Part shown: positions 19,792 to 28,571 of the stretch, one piece after another | How positions within the stretch are numbered: the first letter of the stretch is position 1 | Layout: each line of letters opens with the position of its first letter | From: Agreia sp. PsM10 | GTDB taxonomy: Bacteria; Actinomycetota; Actinomycetes; Actinomycetales; Microbacteriaceae | Assembly: GCF_030433855.1 (NCBI RefSeq) | Contig: NZ_JARUXC010000013.1 | Coordinates: 1-64,000, forward strand | Direction: 5' to 3' | DNA length: 64,000 nt | Position numbers and translations under genes: made by a program | The notes under the pieces: model-generated | The model's database searches: none | The model's input: the letters and a program-made list of their open reading frames with translations, nothing else | What the model was told of the DNA's origin: nothing

Positions 19792-20793
19792 ATGACTCGC
19801 ATTGCCATCAACGGATTCGGCCGTATCGGGCGCAACACCCTTCGCGCTCTGCTCGATCGAGACAGCGCGCTCGAGGTCGTCGCCATCAACGATCTCACCG
19901 CCCCCGACTCGCTCGCCCATCTGCTCAGGTACGACAGCGCGCACGGTCGCTTCGACCGCGCCGTCGAGGTGGACGGGACCGACCTGCTCGTCGACGGTCA
20001 TCGCATCCGGGTGATCGCCGAACGCGAGCCCGCCGCCCTGCCCTGGGCCGAGTTGGGTGTCGACATCGTTCTGGAGGCCACGGGCCGGTTCACCTCCGCC
20101 GACGCCGCCCGAGCGCACCTCACGGCCGGCGCGAAGCGCGTGCTGGTGAGTGCGCCCTCGGACGGCGCAGACGTGACGCTCGCGTTCGGCGTGAACACCG
20201 GTGCCTACGATCCGGCGCGCCACGTGATCGTCTCCAACGCCTCGTGCACGACCAATGCCCTCGCGCCGCTCGCCGCGGTGCTGGACGACCTGGCCGGAAT
20301 CGAGCACGGCTTCATGACGACGGTGCACGCCTACACGCAGGAGCAGAACCTGCAGGACGGTCCGCACCGCGATCTGCGCCGCGCACGGGCAGCAGGCGTG
20401 AACATCGCACCCACCACGACCGGTGCGGCCAAGGCCATCGGGCTCGTGCTGCCGAACCTCGAGGGAAAGCTCTCCGGTGATTCGATCCGGGTGCCCGTTC
20501 CTGTCGGCTCGATCGTGGAGCTCAACACGACGGTGTCGCGCGATGTCACCCGCGACGAGGTCCTCGCCGCCTACCGCGCCGCCGCATCGGGCACGCTCGC
20601 GGGCATCCTCGACTACTCCGAGGAGCCGCTCGTCTCGAGCGACATCGTCGACCAGCCGGCGTCGGCGATCTTCGACTCCGCCCTCACCCGCGTCGACGGC
20701 CGGCATATCAAGGTGGTCGCCTGGTACGACAACGAGTGGGGCTTCTCGAATCGTGTGATCGACACGCTCGAGCTCATGGCGCGGGTGTCGTAG
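19792..20793 (+). CDS. Type I glyceraldehyde-3-phosphate dehydrogenase (stand-alone)
   Basis: Phosphorylating GAPDH of 333 residues. NAD-binding GFGRIGR is at 8-14, Asp34 follows the second beta strand as in NAD-preferring enzymes, the catalytic Cys152 sits in SNASCTTN, and the conserved His is in TVHAYT. The C-terminal WYDNEWGFSNR is intact. The ATG at 19792 has GAAAGGAA upstream; a longer in-frame ORF starts inside the regulator gene and is rejected. There is no pgk, tpi or other glycolytic gene beside it, unlike the main actinobacterial gap locus, so this is probably a second copy. Confidence 0.93.
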   Translation: MTRIAINGFGRIGRNTLRALLDRDSALEVVAINDLTAPDSLAHLLRYDSAHGRFDRAVEVDGTDLLVDGHRIRVIAEREPAALPWAELGVDIVLEATGRFTSADAARAHLTAGAKRVLVSAPSDGADVTLAFGVNTGAYDPARHVIVSNASCTTNALAPLAAVLDDLAGIEHGFMTTVHAYTQEQNLQDGPHRDLRRARAAGVNIAPTTTGAAKAIGLVLPNLEGKLSGDSIRVPVPVGSIVELNTTVSRDVTRDEVLAAYRAAASGTLAGILDYSEEPLVSSDIVDQPASAIFDSALTRVDGRHIKVVAWYDNEWGFSNRVIDTLELMARVS

Positions 20794-20812
20794 AAGCCGT
20801 GGGGCCGAGGTA

Positions 20813-20824
20813 GTACCCCGGTAC
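20813..20824. promoter_or_regulatory. Candidate response-regulator operator GTACC-CC-GGTAC
   Basis: A perfect inverted repeat of GTACC around two bases lies about 130 bp upstream of the ABC/two-component operon. Palindromes with GTAC cores are common targets of NarL-type regulators, and the operon encodes one, so autoregulation is plausible. Confidence 0.4.
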
Positions 20825-20954
20825 GACACGCTCCGATCAAGACCGTCCTCTCGGGCGATTCGCCACACTCCGTCCACTTCTAACCTCGAAGAAGTGGGGG
20901 AGGGTCGGCCTCCTCCACGTCCACTTCATAGACGTGAATCGACAGGAGATCGAC

Positions 20955-21881
20955 ATGATCGAAGCACAGTCCCTCACCAAGCGCTACGGCCAACGAACAG
21001 CGGTGGACGCCGCCACCTTCACGGTGCGGCCGGGCAAGGTCACGGGCCTCCTCGGCCCGAACGGCGCGGGCAAGTCCACCACGATGCGCATGATCGTGGG
21101 GCTCGACCGGCCCACCTCGGGCAGCGTACGCGTGAATGGCCACTTCTACGCCGAGCACTCCGCCCCTCTTCACGAGGTCGGAGCCCTGCTCGACGCGAAG
21201 GCCATCCATTCGGGCCGTTCGGCCTACAACCACCTGCTCGCGCTCGGCGCCACCCACGGCATCGGAGCGGCCCGCGTGCGCGAGGTCATCGACCTCACCG
21301 GCCTGCAGGCCGTGGCCGGAAAGCGAGTGGGCGGGTTCTCGCTCGGCATGGGGCAGCGCCTCGGCATCGCGGCGGCGCTCCTCGGCGACCCGCAGACGCT
21401 CATCCTCGACGAGCCCATCAACGGGCTCGACCCCGAGGGCGTGCTCTGGGTGCGCGGGCTGCTCAAGCACCTCGCCTCCGAGGGGCGCACCGTGCTGCTG
21501 TCGAGCCACCTCATGAGCGAGATGGCCATGACCGCAGACCACATCATCGTGTTCGGCCGGGGCCGCGTCATCGCAGACGCCCCGGTGGCCGACATCGTCG
21601 GCCAGGGCGCGGTCACGTCCGTGCGGGTCTCCAGCCCCCAGGCCGCCGAGCTGGCCCGGCTGCTCGCCGCCCCGGATGTGCAGGTCACCTCTGCGAGCGG
21701 GTCGACGCTCGACGTGGCCGGCGTCTCGGCGGCGACCATCGGCGGCATCGCCGCATCCAACGGCCTTGTGCTGCACGAGCTGACCACCGTCACCGGCTCG
21801 CTCGAAGAGGCCTACCTCCGTCTCACTGCAGACGAAGTCGAATACCACACCCAGTCCGTCACCCCGGAGGTCGTCCGATGA
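20955..21881 (+). CDS. ABC transporter ATP-binding protein
   Basis: ATPase of 308 residues in the CcmA/DrrA-like class. Walker A GPNGAGKST, an atypical signature FSLGMGQRLG instead of LSGGQ, and Walker B LILDEPINGLDPEG are present. The C-terminal ~80 residues form the extra domain seen in antibiotic and lipid exporters. ATG at 20955 with AGGAGATC upstream. The stop overlaps the permease start (ATGA). First gene of a four-gene operon with permease, histidine kinase and response regulator. Confidence 0.92.
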   Translation: MIEAQSLTKRYGQRTAVDAATFTVRPGKVTGLLGPNGAGKSTTMRMIVGLDRPTSGSVRVNGHFYAEHSAPLHEVGALLDAKAIHSGRSAYNHLLALGATHGIGAARVREVIDLTGLQAVAGKRVGGFSLGMGQRLGIAAALLGDPQTLILDEPINGLDPEGVLWVRGLLKHLASEGRTVLLSSHLMSEMAMTADHIIVFGRGRVIADAPVADIVGQGAVTSVRVSSPQAAELARLLAAPDVQVTSASGSTLDVAGVSAATIGGIAASNGLVLHELTTVTGSLEEAYLRLTADEVEYHTQSVTPEVVR

Positions 21882-22702
21882 GCACCCTTGCCCAACCCGA
21901 AGTGGCCAGAGCCACCCATCTCGATGTGACCGGTCGCGGCCTGTCTCCCGCCGGCATCCTGCGCAGCGAATGGATCAAGCTGCGCAGTCTGCGATCGACC
22001 TGGTGGTCGTTCTCGATCATCGTCCTGATCCAGGTGGGCATCGCGGTGATCTTCGCGCTCACCACGAGTCCGATGACGACCGAGCCGACGACCCAGCAGG
22101 TGACTCAGGCGGCCGTGAGCATCTCGACGCTCGGGGTGCTGTTCAGCCAGCTCGTGATCGCGGTGCTGGGCGTGCTCGTGATCAGCGGCGAGTACTCGAC
22201 GGGTCAGATCCGTTCGTCATTCATGGCCGTGCCCAACCGGCTCCCCGTGCTCGCCGCCAAAGCGCTGGTGTTCGCGGTCGCCACCTTCGTGGTCGCGCTC
22301 GTCGCCATCGTGGTCAGCTATCTCGTCACCATGCCGATCCTCGCCGGCAACGGCGTCGACGCGGCACCGCTGGAGCCGGGCCTCTGGTTGTCGTTCCTCG
22401 GCGCCGCGGGCTACCTCGTCTTCATCGGGCTGATCTCCCTCGGCATCGGCGCGGCACTGCGCTCGACCGCGGGCGGAATCGCCGCGAGCCTCGGACTGCT
22501 GCTCGTGGTGCCCACCATCTTCCAGCTGATCCCCGCCGAGTGGGCCGGGGTCGTCGCGAGCTGGCTGCCGGGAACGGCAGGCCAGAGCCTCTACTACACG
22601 GGCTCGACCTTCGAGCCCTGGCAGGCGCTGCTGGTTATGCTCGGATGGGTCGCGGTCACCCTTGTACCCGCAGCCGTTCTGATGAAGCGAAGGGACGCGT
22701 AG
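21878..22702 (+). CDS. ABC transporter permease (ABC-2 type)
   Basis: Membrane subunit of 274 residues with six hydrophobic segments; it starts with a cytoplasmic stretch ending in SEWIKLRSLRSTWW, typical of actinobacterial ABC-2 permeases. Its ATG overlaps the ATPase stop and CGGAGG lies just upstream. The substrate is unknown. Together with the ATPase it would form the export machine controlled by the adjacent two-component system. Confidence 0.88.
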   Translation: MSTLAQPEVARATHLDVTGRGLSPAGILRSEWIKLRSLRSTWWSFSIIVLIQVGIAVIFALTTSPMTTEPTTQQVTQAAVSISTLGVLFSQLVIAVLGVLVISGEYSTGQIRSSFMAVPNRLPVLAAKALVFAVATFVVALVAIVVSYLVTMPILAGNGVDAAPLEPGLWLSFLGAAGYLVFIGLISLGIGAALRSTAGGIAASLGLLLVVPTIFQLIPAEWAGVVASWLPGTAGQSLYYTGSTFEPWQALLVMLGWVAVTLVPAAVLMKRRDA

Positions 22703-22707
22703 CTCTC

Positions 22708-24090
22708 GTGTCGATCGATCCAGCCATGGTGCCCCGGCCCCAGGCTGGATCGTCGCGCGTCATGAGGCCGCGCAGGGCCGAGGACTACGACCCCCAGGGA
22801 CTCGGCCTACCCAAGCCGCCCGGCTTCATCCGCACGTTCTTCCGGCGCAATCCGTGGATCGTCGACGCGGTGCTCATGGGGCTGTTCTACTACGCCTCGA
22901 TCGGCTCGGTGGTGGCCTCGGCGAACGCCTCGTCGCTCGCCATCACCGCGTTGTCGGCCGTGCTGTCGCTCGTCACCACCGCCGCCATCCTCTTCAGACG
23001 CTTCGTCCCCCGCATCCTGGCCGGCGTCTCCAGCGCCCTGCTGCTCGCCGTCTTCCCCGGAACGACCGGCTCGTCGGTCGGCGGCATCGCCCTGGTCATC
23101 GCCCTCTACGCGCTCGCGGTCTACCGCTCGGCGAGGTCAGCGTGGCTCTGGACCATCATCGGAACCGCCGCCGCCACCCTCGGCGCCGTCGCCGGGGGCC
23201 TGCTCGATGTGGCCGTGCTGCTCATCGCCTTCTTCGGCTACGGCATGATCTTCGTCATCGCCACCCTCATCGGCATCACCGTGGGCAACCGGGCACGCTA
23301 CATGGATGCGCTCCTCGCCCGCGCGGCCCAGCTCGCCCGCGAGCGAGACGCGCAGGCGCAGCTCGCCACGGCATCCGAACGCGCCCGCATCGCCCGCGAG
23401 ATGCACGACATCGTGGCCCACAGCCTCACCGTGATGATCGCCCTCGCCGACGGCGCGACGCGGGCCGCCACCAGCGACCCCGGCAGGGCCATGGATGCGA
23501 TGGCGCACGTCTCCGAGATCGGTCGCACCTCGTTGACCGACATGCGCAGGGTGCTCGGAGTGCTCACCGAGGCCTCGGGCGACCAGCCCGCCGACGAGTC
23601 GTCGGCCGCCATCCCGCTGGCGCCGCAGCCCACCTTCGACGAACTGCGTCCCCTCGTCGACTCGTACCGCGCCGCAGGGCTGCCGATCACTCTGACCGTG
23701 TCGGGCTCCGTTCCCGACGACTCGGTGGCCCAGCTCACCGTGTTCCGGGTCGTGCAGGAGGCCCTGACGAACGCGCTGCGCTACGCCCGCACGCCCTCCC
23801 GAGTCGAGGTGACCGTCGACTTCACGACTCCGGGCCTGACCGAGGTGACCGTCCGTGACGACGGGCTCGCGCCGACGCCCGGTGGCTCTGGCGGCGGCGC
23901 CGCGGCGGCATCCGCATCGATCGGTTCCGGCCGCGGGCTCATCGGTATGCGCGAGCGCGTCGCCCTCTACGGAGGCACGGTCGAGGCCGGGCCGGTCGAG
24001 CCACGCGGCTGGCGAGTGCACGCGCGCATCCCCTCGGCCGTGCCGCAGCCGAACACCTCGCCTCCCCACCCAGAAAGCCCGGCCCTATGA
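22708..24090 (+). CDS. Sensor histidine kinase, NarL/DesK class
   Basis: Membrane sensor kinase of 460 residues with five to six hydrophobic segments (about 50-200), no extracellular domain of note, a HisKA_3 dimerisation motif with His233 in REMHDIVAHSL, and a HATPase domain (NALRYARTPSRVEV; GRGLIGMRERV). The GTG at 22708 follows GAAGGGA with a rather long spacing; an ATG at 22726 is the alternative. Its signal may come through the membrane helices or from the adjacent ABC transporter, as in bacitracin-type modules. The stop overlaps the response-regulator start. Confidence 0.9.
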   Translation: MSIDPAMVPRPQAGSSRVMRPRRAEDYDPQGLGLPKPPGFIRTFFRRNPWIVDAVLMGLFYYASIGSVVASANASSLAITALSAVLSLVTTAAILFRRFVPRILAGVSSALLLAVFPGTTGSSVGGIALVIALYALAVYRSARSAWLWTIIGTAAATLGAVAGGLLDVAVLLIAFFGYGMIFVIATLIGITVGNRARYMDALLARAAQLARERDAQAQLATASERARIAREMHDIVAHSLTVMIALADGATRAATSDPGRAMDAMAHVSEIGRTSLTDMRRVLGVLTEASGDQPADESSAAIPLAPQPTFDELRPLVDSYRAAGLPITLTVSGSVPDDSVAQLTVFRVVQEALTNALRYARTPSRVEVTVDFTTPGLTEVTVRDDGLAPTPGGSGGGAAAASASIGSGRGLIGMRERVALYGGTVEAGPVEPRGWRVHARIPSAVPQPNTSPPHPESPAL

Positions 24091-24797
24091 CCTTCGCCCC
24101 CGATTCAGCCGCCCCCGTCGACCACCCGACCGTGCGCATCCTGCTCGTCGACGACCAGGCCCTGCTGCGCGTCGGCATGCGCATGGTGCTGGAGTCGGAG
24201 CCGGGGTTCGAGGTGGTGGGCGAGGCGGGCGACGGCCGCGACGCGATTCGGCAGTCACGCAGCCTGCGACCCGACGTGATCCTCATGGATGTGCGCATGC
24301 CCGTGCTCGACGGCATCGAGGCGACGCGCGAGATCGTGCGCGATCAGCCGGCGAGCCGCATCATCATCCTCACCACCTTCGACCTCGACGAATACGCGTT
24401 CGCAGGCCTGCGCGCGGGTGCGAGCGGTTTTCTGCTCAAGGACGCGCGGCCCGCCGAGCTCACCTCGGCGATCCGGGCAGTCGCCTCCGGCGACGCGGCC
24501 GTGTCGGCGCGCATCACCCGAGAGCTGCTCACGATGTTCGGCGACAGCCTTCCGGATGCGCCGGGCGGGGCCGCGCAGACGGCCTCGGCCTCCCGGCTGG
24601 CCGTGCTCACCGAGCGCGAACTCGAGGTGCTCACCGCGATCGGCGAGGGTCTGTCGAACATGGAGATCGCCGCTCGTTTCGTGCTGTCGGAGTCGACGGT
24701 GAAGACCCACGTGGGCCGCATCCTGCAGAAGCTCGAGCTGCGCGACCGGGTTCAGGCCGTGATCCTCGCCTACGAGACGGGCCTCGTGGGCCGGTAG
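24087..24797 (+). CDS. LuxR/NarL-type response regulator
   Basis: Cognate regulator of 236 residues: a receiver domain with acidic pair DD in LLVDDQA, phospho-acceptor Asp68 in LMDVRMP and a Lys in LLKDARP, then a LuxR-type helix-turn-helix (LTERELEVLTAIGEGLSNMEIA ... STVKTHVGRI). It is the last gene of the ABC/two-component operon. GTACC-CC-GGTAC upstream of the operon is a candidate target. Confidence 0.93.
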   Translation: MTFAPDSAAPVDHPTVRILLVDDQALLRVGMRMVLESEPGFEVVGEAGDGRDAIRQSRSLRPDVILMDVRMPVLDGIEATREIVRDQPASRIIILTTFDLDEYAFAGLRAGASGFLLKDARPAELTSAIRAVASGDAAVSARITRELLTMFGDSLPDAPGGAAQTASASRLAVLTERELEVLTAIGEGLSNMEIAARFVLSESTVKTHVGRILQKLELRDRVQAVILAYETGLVGR

Positions 24798-24914
24798 CGG
24801 TGGCCGCGTCTGTTGCTTGGCGCGACGAATGTGCCCGGGCGACCGGCAACATCCGTCGCGCCGGGCAACAGGCACCGGTGATCGAGGTCGGGTGCGCTCC
24901 GTAAAATCGAAGAC

Positions 24915-25874
24915 ATGCGCACCCTCTACCCCGACATCGATCCGTTCGACTCCGGCCTCCTCGAGGTGGGCGACGGGCAGTCGATCTACTGGGAGAGCTC
25001 CGGCAACCCCGACGGCAAGCCCGTGGTGTTCCTGCACGGAGGGCCGGGTGCTGGCTCGAGCCCCGCCCACCGTCGCCTGTTCGATCCCAGCCGCTACCTC
25101 ATCGTCGTACTCGACCAGCGCGGCTGCGGCCGCAGCCTGCCGCACGCCAGCGACGCCTCCTTCGACCTCGCATCGAACACCACGTGGCACCTCGTGGCAG
25201 ACCTCGAACGGCTGCGCGAGCACCTCGGGGTCGATCGCTGGCAGGTGTTCGGCGGCTCGTGGGGCAGCACCCTCGCGCTCGCGTATGCCGAGACGCATCC
25301 CGAGCGCGTGACCGAACTGGTGCTGCGCGGAATCTTCACGCTGCGGCGCTCAGAGCTCGCCTGGTTCTATGAGGGAGCGGGGGCGAACGAGGTGCTGCCC
25401 GATCTGTGGCCCGGCTTCCTCGCGCCGGTGCCCGTCGATGAGCGGGGCGCGCTCATCCAGGCCTACCACCGGCTGCTCAACGACCCCGACCCGGCCGTTC
25501 ACGGGCCGGCGGCCGTCGCGTGGGCGACATGGGAGGCATCCGCCATCACCCTGCTGCCACGACCGGAGCTGGTCGCGGCGTTCGCCGACCCGACCTACGC
25601 CCTGGCGTTCGCGCGGATCGAGAACCACTACTTCGTGAACGAGGGCTGGATGGAGGACGGCCAGCTCATCGCCCGCGCCGGTGTGCTGCGTCAGATTCCG
25701 ACCGTGATCGTGCAGGGCCGCTACGACCTGTGCACGCCGGCCATCACCGCGTGGGACCTGCACAGGGCCCTGCCCGAGGCGGAGTTCCGCCTCATTCCGG
25801 ATGCGGGCCACGCCTTCGACGAGCCCGGAATCCTCGACGCGCTGATCGAGGCGACCGACCGCTTCGCCGTGTGA
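24915..25874 (+). CDS. pip: Prolyl aminopeptidase (proline iminopeptidase)
   Basis: Alpha/beta-hydrolase of 319 residues that removes N-terminal proline from peptides. The oxyanion segment is HGGPGAGSSP, the nucleophile Ser lies in GGSWGSTLALAYAETHPERV, the catalytic Asp is in GRYDLCTP and the His in DAGHAFDEPG; all match the S33 proline iminopeptidase pattern. Length is standard. The gene ends just before a repeat array and is convergent with a hypothetical gene, so the array probably also acts as a terminator. Confidence 0.92.
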   Translation: MRTLYPDIDPFDSGLLEVGDGQSIYWESSGNPDGKPVVFLHGGPGAGSSPAHRRLFDPSRYLIVVLDQRGCGRSLPHASDASFDLASNTTWHLVADLERLREHLGVDRWQVFGGSWGSTLALAYAETHPERVTELVLRGIFTLRRSELAWFYEGAGANEVLPDLWPGFLAPVPVDERGALIQAYHRLLNDPDPAVHGPAAVAWATWEASAITLLPRPELVAAFADPTYALAFARIENHYFVNEGWMEDGQLIARAGVLRQIPTVIVQGRYDLCTPAITAWDLHRALPEAEFRLIPDAGHAFDEPGILDALIEATDRFAV

Positions 25875-25879
25875 GCCGC

Positions 25880-25998
25880 CCCGTTCGTTGAGCCTGTCGA
25901 AACGCCCCGTTCGTTGAGCCCGTCGAAACGCCCCGTTCGTTGAGCCTGTCGAAACGCCCTTCGACAAGCTCCCCTTCGACAAGCTCAGGGAACGGGGG
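25880..25998. repeat. Array of TTGAGCCTGTCGAA palindromic repeats
   Basis: Three direct copies of CCCCGTTCGTTGAGCC(T/C)GTCGAAACG begin at 25881, 25907 and 25933 with a 26-bp period. Two inverted half-copies follow (TTCGACAAGCTC, then TTCGACAAGCTCAGGGAACGGGG). The whole can fold into long hairpins. It lies between convergent genes and is related to the element inside recQ. Confidence 0.9.
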
Positions 25999-26001
25999 TG
26001 G

Positions 26002-27258
26002 TCATTCGTCGTCGACGAAGCCGCCGATGGCCTGCTGCAGGGCTCGGGCGAAGGCGTGCGCCCGGTCGGGCTCGACGGCATAGCGGATGCCGCCGGTCGC
26101 GACGGGCGACTCGGCCAGCGCACCCGAGGCGGCGAGCTCGCCCAGCACCGCGATCGTGCGCTCGGAGGCGTACTCGTTCGACAGGCGGTGCACCTCGGCC
26201 GAGAGCTCCTCGTCGTCGTCGCCGAAGAGTCCTTCGTCGTCGGGGTCGTCGTGGTCGGGCCGGGCGTCGTCGAACACGAGGTTGAGCGCGTCGACGGATG
26301 CTCCGGGCAGCAGCTCGGGCGACAGGGCCACGCAGAGCTGGCCGATGACCCGGATCGTGACCTCCGATCCCAGCTCGGTGTCCGCATCCAGTTCTCTGGT
26401 GAGCCACCACGTGAGGTAGTGGCGGATGAAGGCCACGCGCAGGTCGAGGCCCGCGTCACCCTCGGCGCCGAGGGCGTCGACCCCCGGCCCCGGCCGCAGG
26501 GCCGTGCCCTCGGTTGTGACGATGCGGGTCTCGTGGAGGGCGTACCACCAGGCGGAGAGCGGCTGCGAGTCCCACATGCTGCCCCCGGGAACCTGACGAT
26601 GCTCGGGCAGGCTTAGCATCGAGGTCGCGACGGGGATGTCGGCCGTGCGCAGCGCACCGGTCGCCGTGAGCGTCTTCTCGGCCCCGATCCAGTCGACGAA
26701 GGGGGCGATCGCAGAGATCGGCGCCCAGCGATCGAGGGATGCGAGCTGCGCATCGACCGGGGCGGCCTCGACGGTCTCGAGGCTCTCGACCAGAAGTGTG
26801 AAGAAGCCCGACGCTGCTCCGCCCTCGTCCCCCATGAGCTCGTGCACGATCTCGGAGCTCTCCTCGAGCTCGGCCGTCGTGCCCGTCCACCGTTCGGTCT
26901 CGATGAGGAAGTCGAGCAGGTGGTCGAGCACATCGACGACCGAGGCGCCGTCCCAGATCGGGTCGTCGAGTTCTGAGTCGTCGGCCTCGTCGAACCAGTC
27001 GAGCAGGGCATCGAGGGTGTCGGGCACCGGATGCGCGAGGGTGCGCTTGCCGGGAAGGGCGGCGGTGATCGAGGCGGTGCGGGAGAAGGAGGCGAGCATG
27101 GCCTCGGGCGTCGGGTGGTCGTCGAGCCCCTCGGCATGCGCCTTGTACCAGCTGCCGAACGCGAGGGTCAGGGCCGAGATCGCGGTGGGGGAGGTGCCGA
27201 CGGAGCGGGACACCCCGGTGCGCTTCTTCGCGCTCGATCGCTTCTTGCTCGTGGGCAT
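26002..27258 (-). CDS. Hypothetical acidic protein (418 aa)
   Basis: I do not recognise a domain. The protein starts with a Lys/Arg-rich tail (SKKRSSAKKR) and is otherwise strongly acidic, with an Asp/Glu-rich stretch near residue 350 and several short helical segments; no signal peptide or membrane segment is seen. ATG at 27258 with GGAGAG upstream was preferred to a GTG/ATG option 144 bp further out. It is convergent with pip and divergent from the methionine-salvage operon, with no functional link apparent. Confidence 0.75.
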   Translation of the reverse strand: MPTSKKRSSAKKRTGVSRSVGTSPTAISALTLAFGSWYKAHAEGLDDHPTPEAMLASFSRTASITAALPGKRTLAHPVPDTLDALLDWFDEADDSELDDPIWDGASVVDVLDHLLDFLIETERWTGTTAELEESSEIVHELMGDEGGAASGFFTLLVESLETVEAAPVDAQLASLDRWAPISAIAPFVDWIGAEKTLTATGALRTADIPVATSMLSLPEHRQVPGGSMWDSQPLSAWWYALHETRIVTTEGTALRPGPGVDALGAEGDAGLDLRVAFIRHYLTWWLTRELDADTELGSEVTIRVIGQLCVALSPELLPGASVDALNLVFDDARPDHDDPDDEGLFGDDDEELSAEVHRLSNEYASERTIAVLGELAASGALAESPVATGGIRYAVEPDRAHAFARALQQAIGGFVDDE

Positions 27259-27445
27259 GTGCTGCTCTCCATCGGTGCTCGGGCGGGGGTCGTTCCATCG
27301 TAGGGCGGGGTGGGCGCGCGGCTGACTGAGGACAAACTCCTCCTGGGTGCTGATGTGATCGTTCTCATGAGGGGTTCCACCGAATATGTCCTCAGTTGAC
27401 AAGGTGGGCCGATCGGGCGGAATCCCGTTCGGTAAAGCTCGGTAT

Positions 27446-27470
27446 CCTCGATGGGGGCTTTCCCCCGAGG
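27446..27470 (+). promoter_or_regulatory. Leader hairpin before mtnA
   Basis: CCTCG (27446-27450) pairs with CGAGG (27466-27470), and GGGG (27454-27457) pairs with CCCC (27462-27465) around a CTTT loop. The Shine-Dalgarno AGGAG starts three bases after the stem. A TTGACA -35-like word occurs at 27396-27401, but no convincing -10 follows it. The hairpin could influence initiation of the salvage operon; no known SAM or SAH riboswitch was recognised. Confidence 0.4.
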
Positions 27471-27482
27471 CTAGGAGCGCGT

Positions 27483-28571
27483 GTGACCCACATCGATGAG
27501 CCGAGGCGCGCCGGGGCCAGGCAGCCGGTCGCGACGCTCGACGACTCCGTGCGCCTCGTCAGCGACGAGCGCTCGGGCGCGCACGCCGTGCTCATCCTCG
27601 ATCGCCGTGTCTTTCCCGAGCACACCGAGTGGGTGCGGGCTGAGACCCCCCTCGAGGTCGCCGAGGCGATCCGGGCGATGGTCACCCAGAGCTCCGGCCC
27701 CCTCTACGCCGCGTACGCCGGCCTCGAGCTGGCTGCCCTGCAGGCCCGCGGCCTCACGGTCGACGCGGCACGCGCATCCATGGCCGCCGCAGGCCACGCG
27801 CTCGCCACGGCCCGGCCCACCAACGGACACCCCCGCGAGGCCGTCGATCTCGTGCTGCATGCGATCGAACCGGCCACCAGCACGACCGAACTCGTGGAGC
27901 GTGCCATCGCCGCGGTGCGCGAGGGCCTCGACGAGTACCACGAGCGCAGTCGTCGCCTCGCGCGGCATGCGGTGGAGCTGCTGCCCGATGGGGCGAGAAT
28001 CCTCACCCACTGCTGGATGGACTCCTACCTGATCGAGCTCGTCGGCGCCGCGAACGAGGCCGGCAGGCACTACGACTGGGTGGCCACCGAGACGCGCCCT
28101 TACCTCCAAGGAGCCCGGCTCACCGCGCACACCCTGCGCGAGCTCGGCCAGAACGTCACCCTCATCACCGACGGAATGGGCGCGGCCGCCCTCGCCCCGG
28201 GCTCCTCGCTCGGCCCGATCGACGCCCTCGTCACCGCGGCCGACCGGGTCAGCCTCGACGGCAGCATCGCCAACAAGGTCGGAACCCTGGGCCTGGCGAT
28301 CGCCGCGAACGCGTTCGACGTTCCGTTCTACGCGCTGGTGCAGACCCCGGATGCGACGCTCGCGTCGAGCGCGGACATCGTGATCGAAGACCGCGACCCG
28401 GCCGAGGTGCTGTCGACGCTCGGAACGCGCACCGCATCCGGTCTCGTCACCGACGCGTGGTACCCGGCCTTCGACGTGACGCCGCCGCGCTTCGTCACCC
28501 GCATCGTGACCGACCGCGGCGACTTCGCCCCCGGCAGCATCGCCGACTACTTCGCCGGAGAGAACTCGTGA
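27483..28571 (+). CDS. mtnA: S-methyl-5-thioribose-1-phosphate isomerase
   Basis: Converts methylthioribose-1-phosphate to methylthioribulose-1-phosphate in methionine salvage. The 362-residue protein has the eIF2B-type fold with the family hallmarks: catalytic Cys177 in ILTHCWMDS, ETRPYLQGARLTA, and Asp254 in the ADRVSLDGSIANKVGT segment. The GTG at 27483 has AGGAG upstream. First gene of mtnA-mtnK-mtnC-mtnB, all joined by GTGA overlaps. Some eIF2B-family isomerases act on 5-deoxyribose-1-phosphate instead; the neighbouring mtnC, mtnB and mtnD make the sulfur pathway more likely. Confidence 0.88.
   Translation: MTHIDEPRRAGARQPVATLDDSVRLVSDERSGAHAVLILDRRVFPEHTEWVRAETPLEVAEAIRAMVTQSSGPLYAAYAGLELAALQARGLTVDAARASMAAAGHALATARPTNGHPREAVDLVLHAIEPATSTTELVERAIAAVREGLDEYHERSRRLARHAVELLPDGARILTHCWMDSYLIELVGAANEAGRHYDWVATETRPYLQGARLTAHTLRELGQNVTLITDGMGAAALAPGSSLGPIDALVTAADRVSLDGSIANKVGTLGLAIAANAFDVPFYALVQTPDATLASSADIVIEDRDPAEVLSTLGTRTASGLVTDAWYPAFDVTPPRFVTRIVTDRGDFAPGSIADYFAGENS

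Noticed and set aside
25880-25998. CRISPR array
   Set aside because: Copies are directly adjacent with a 26-bp period and no spacers, and no cas genes are present.
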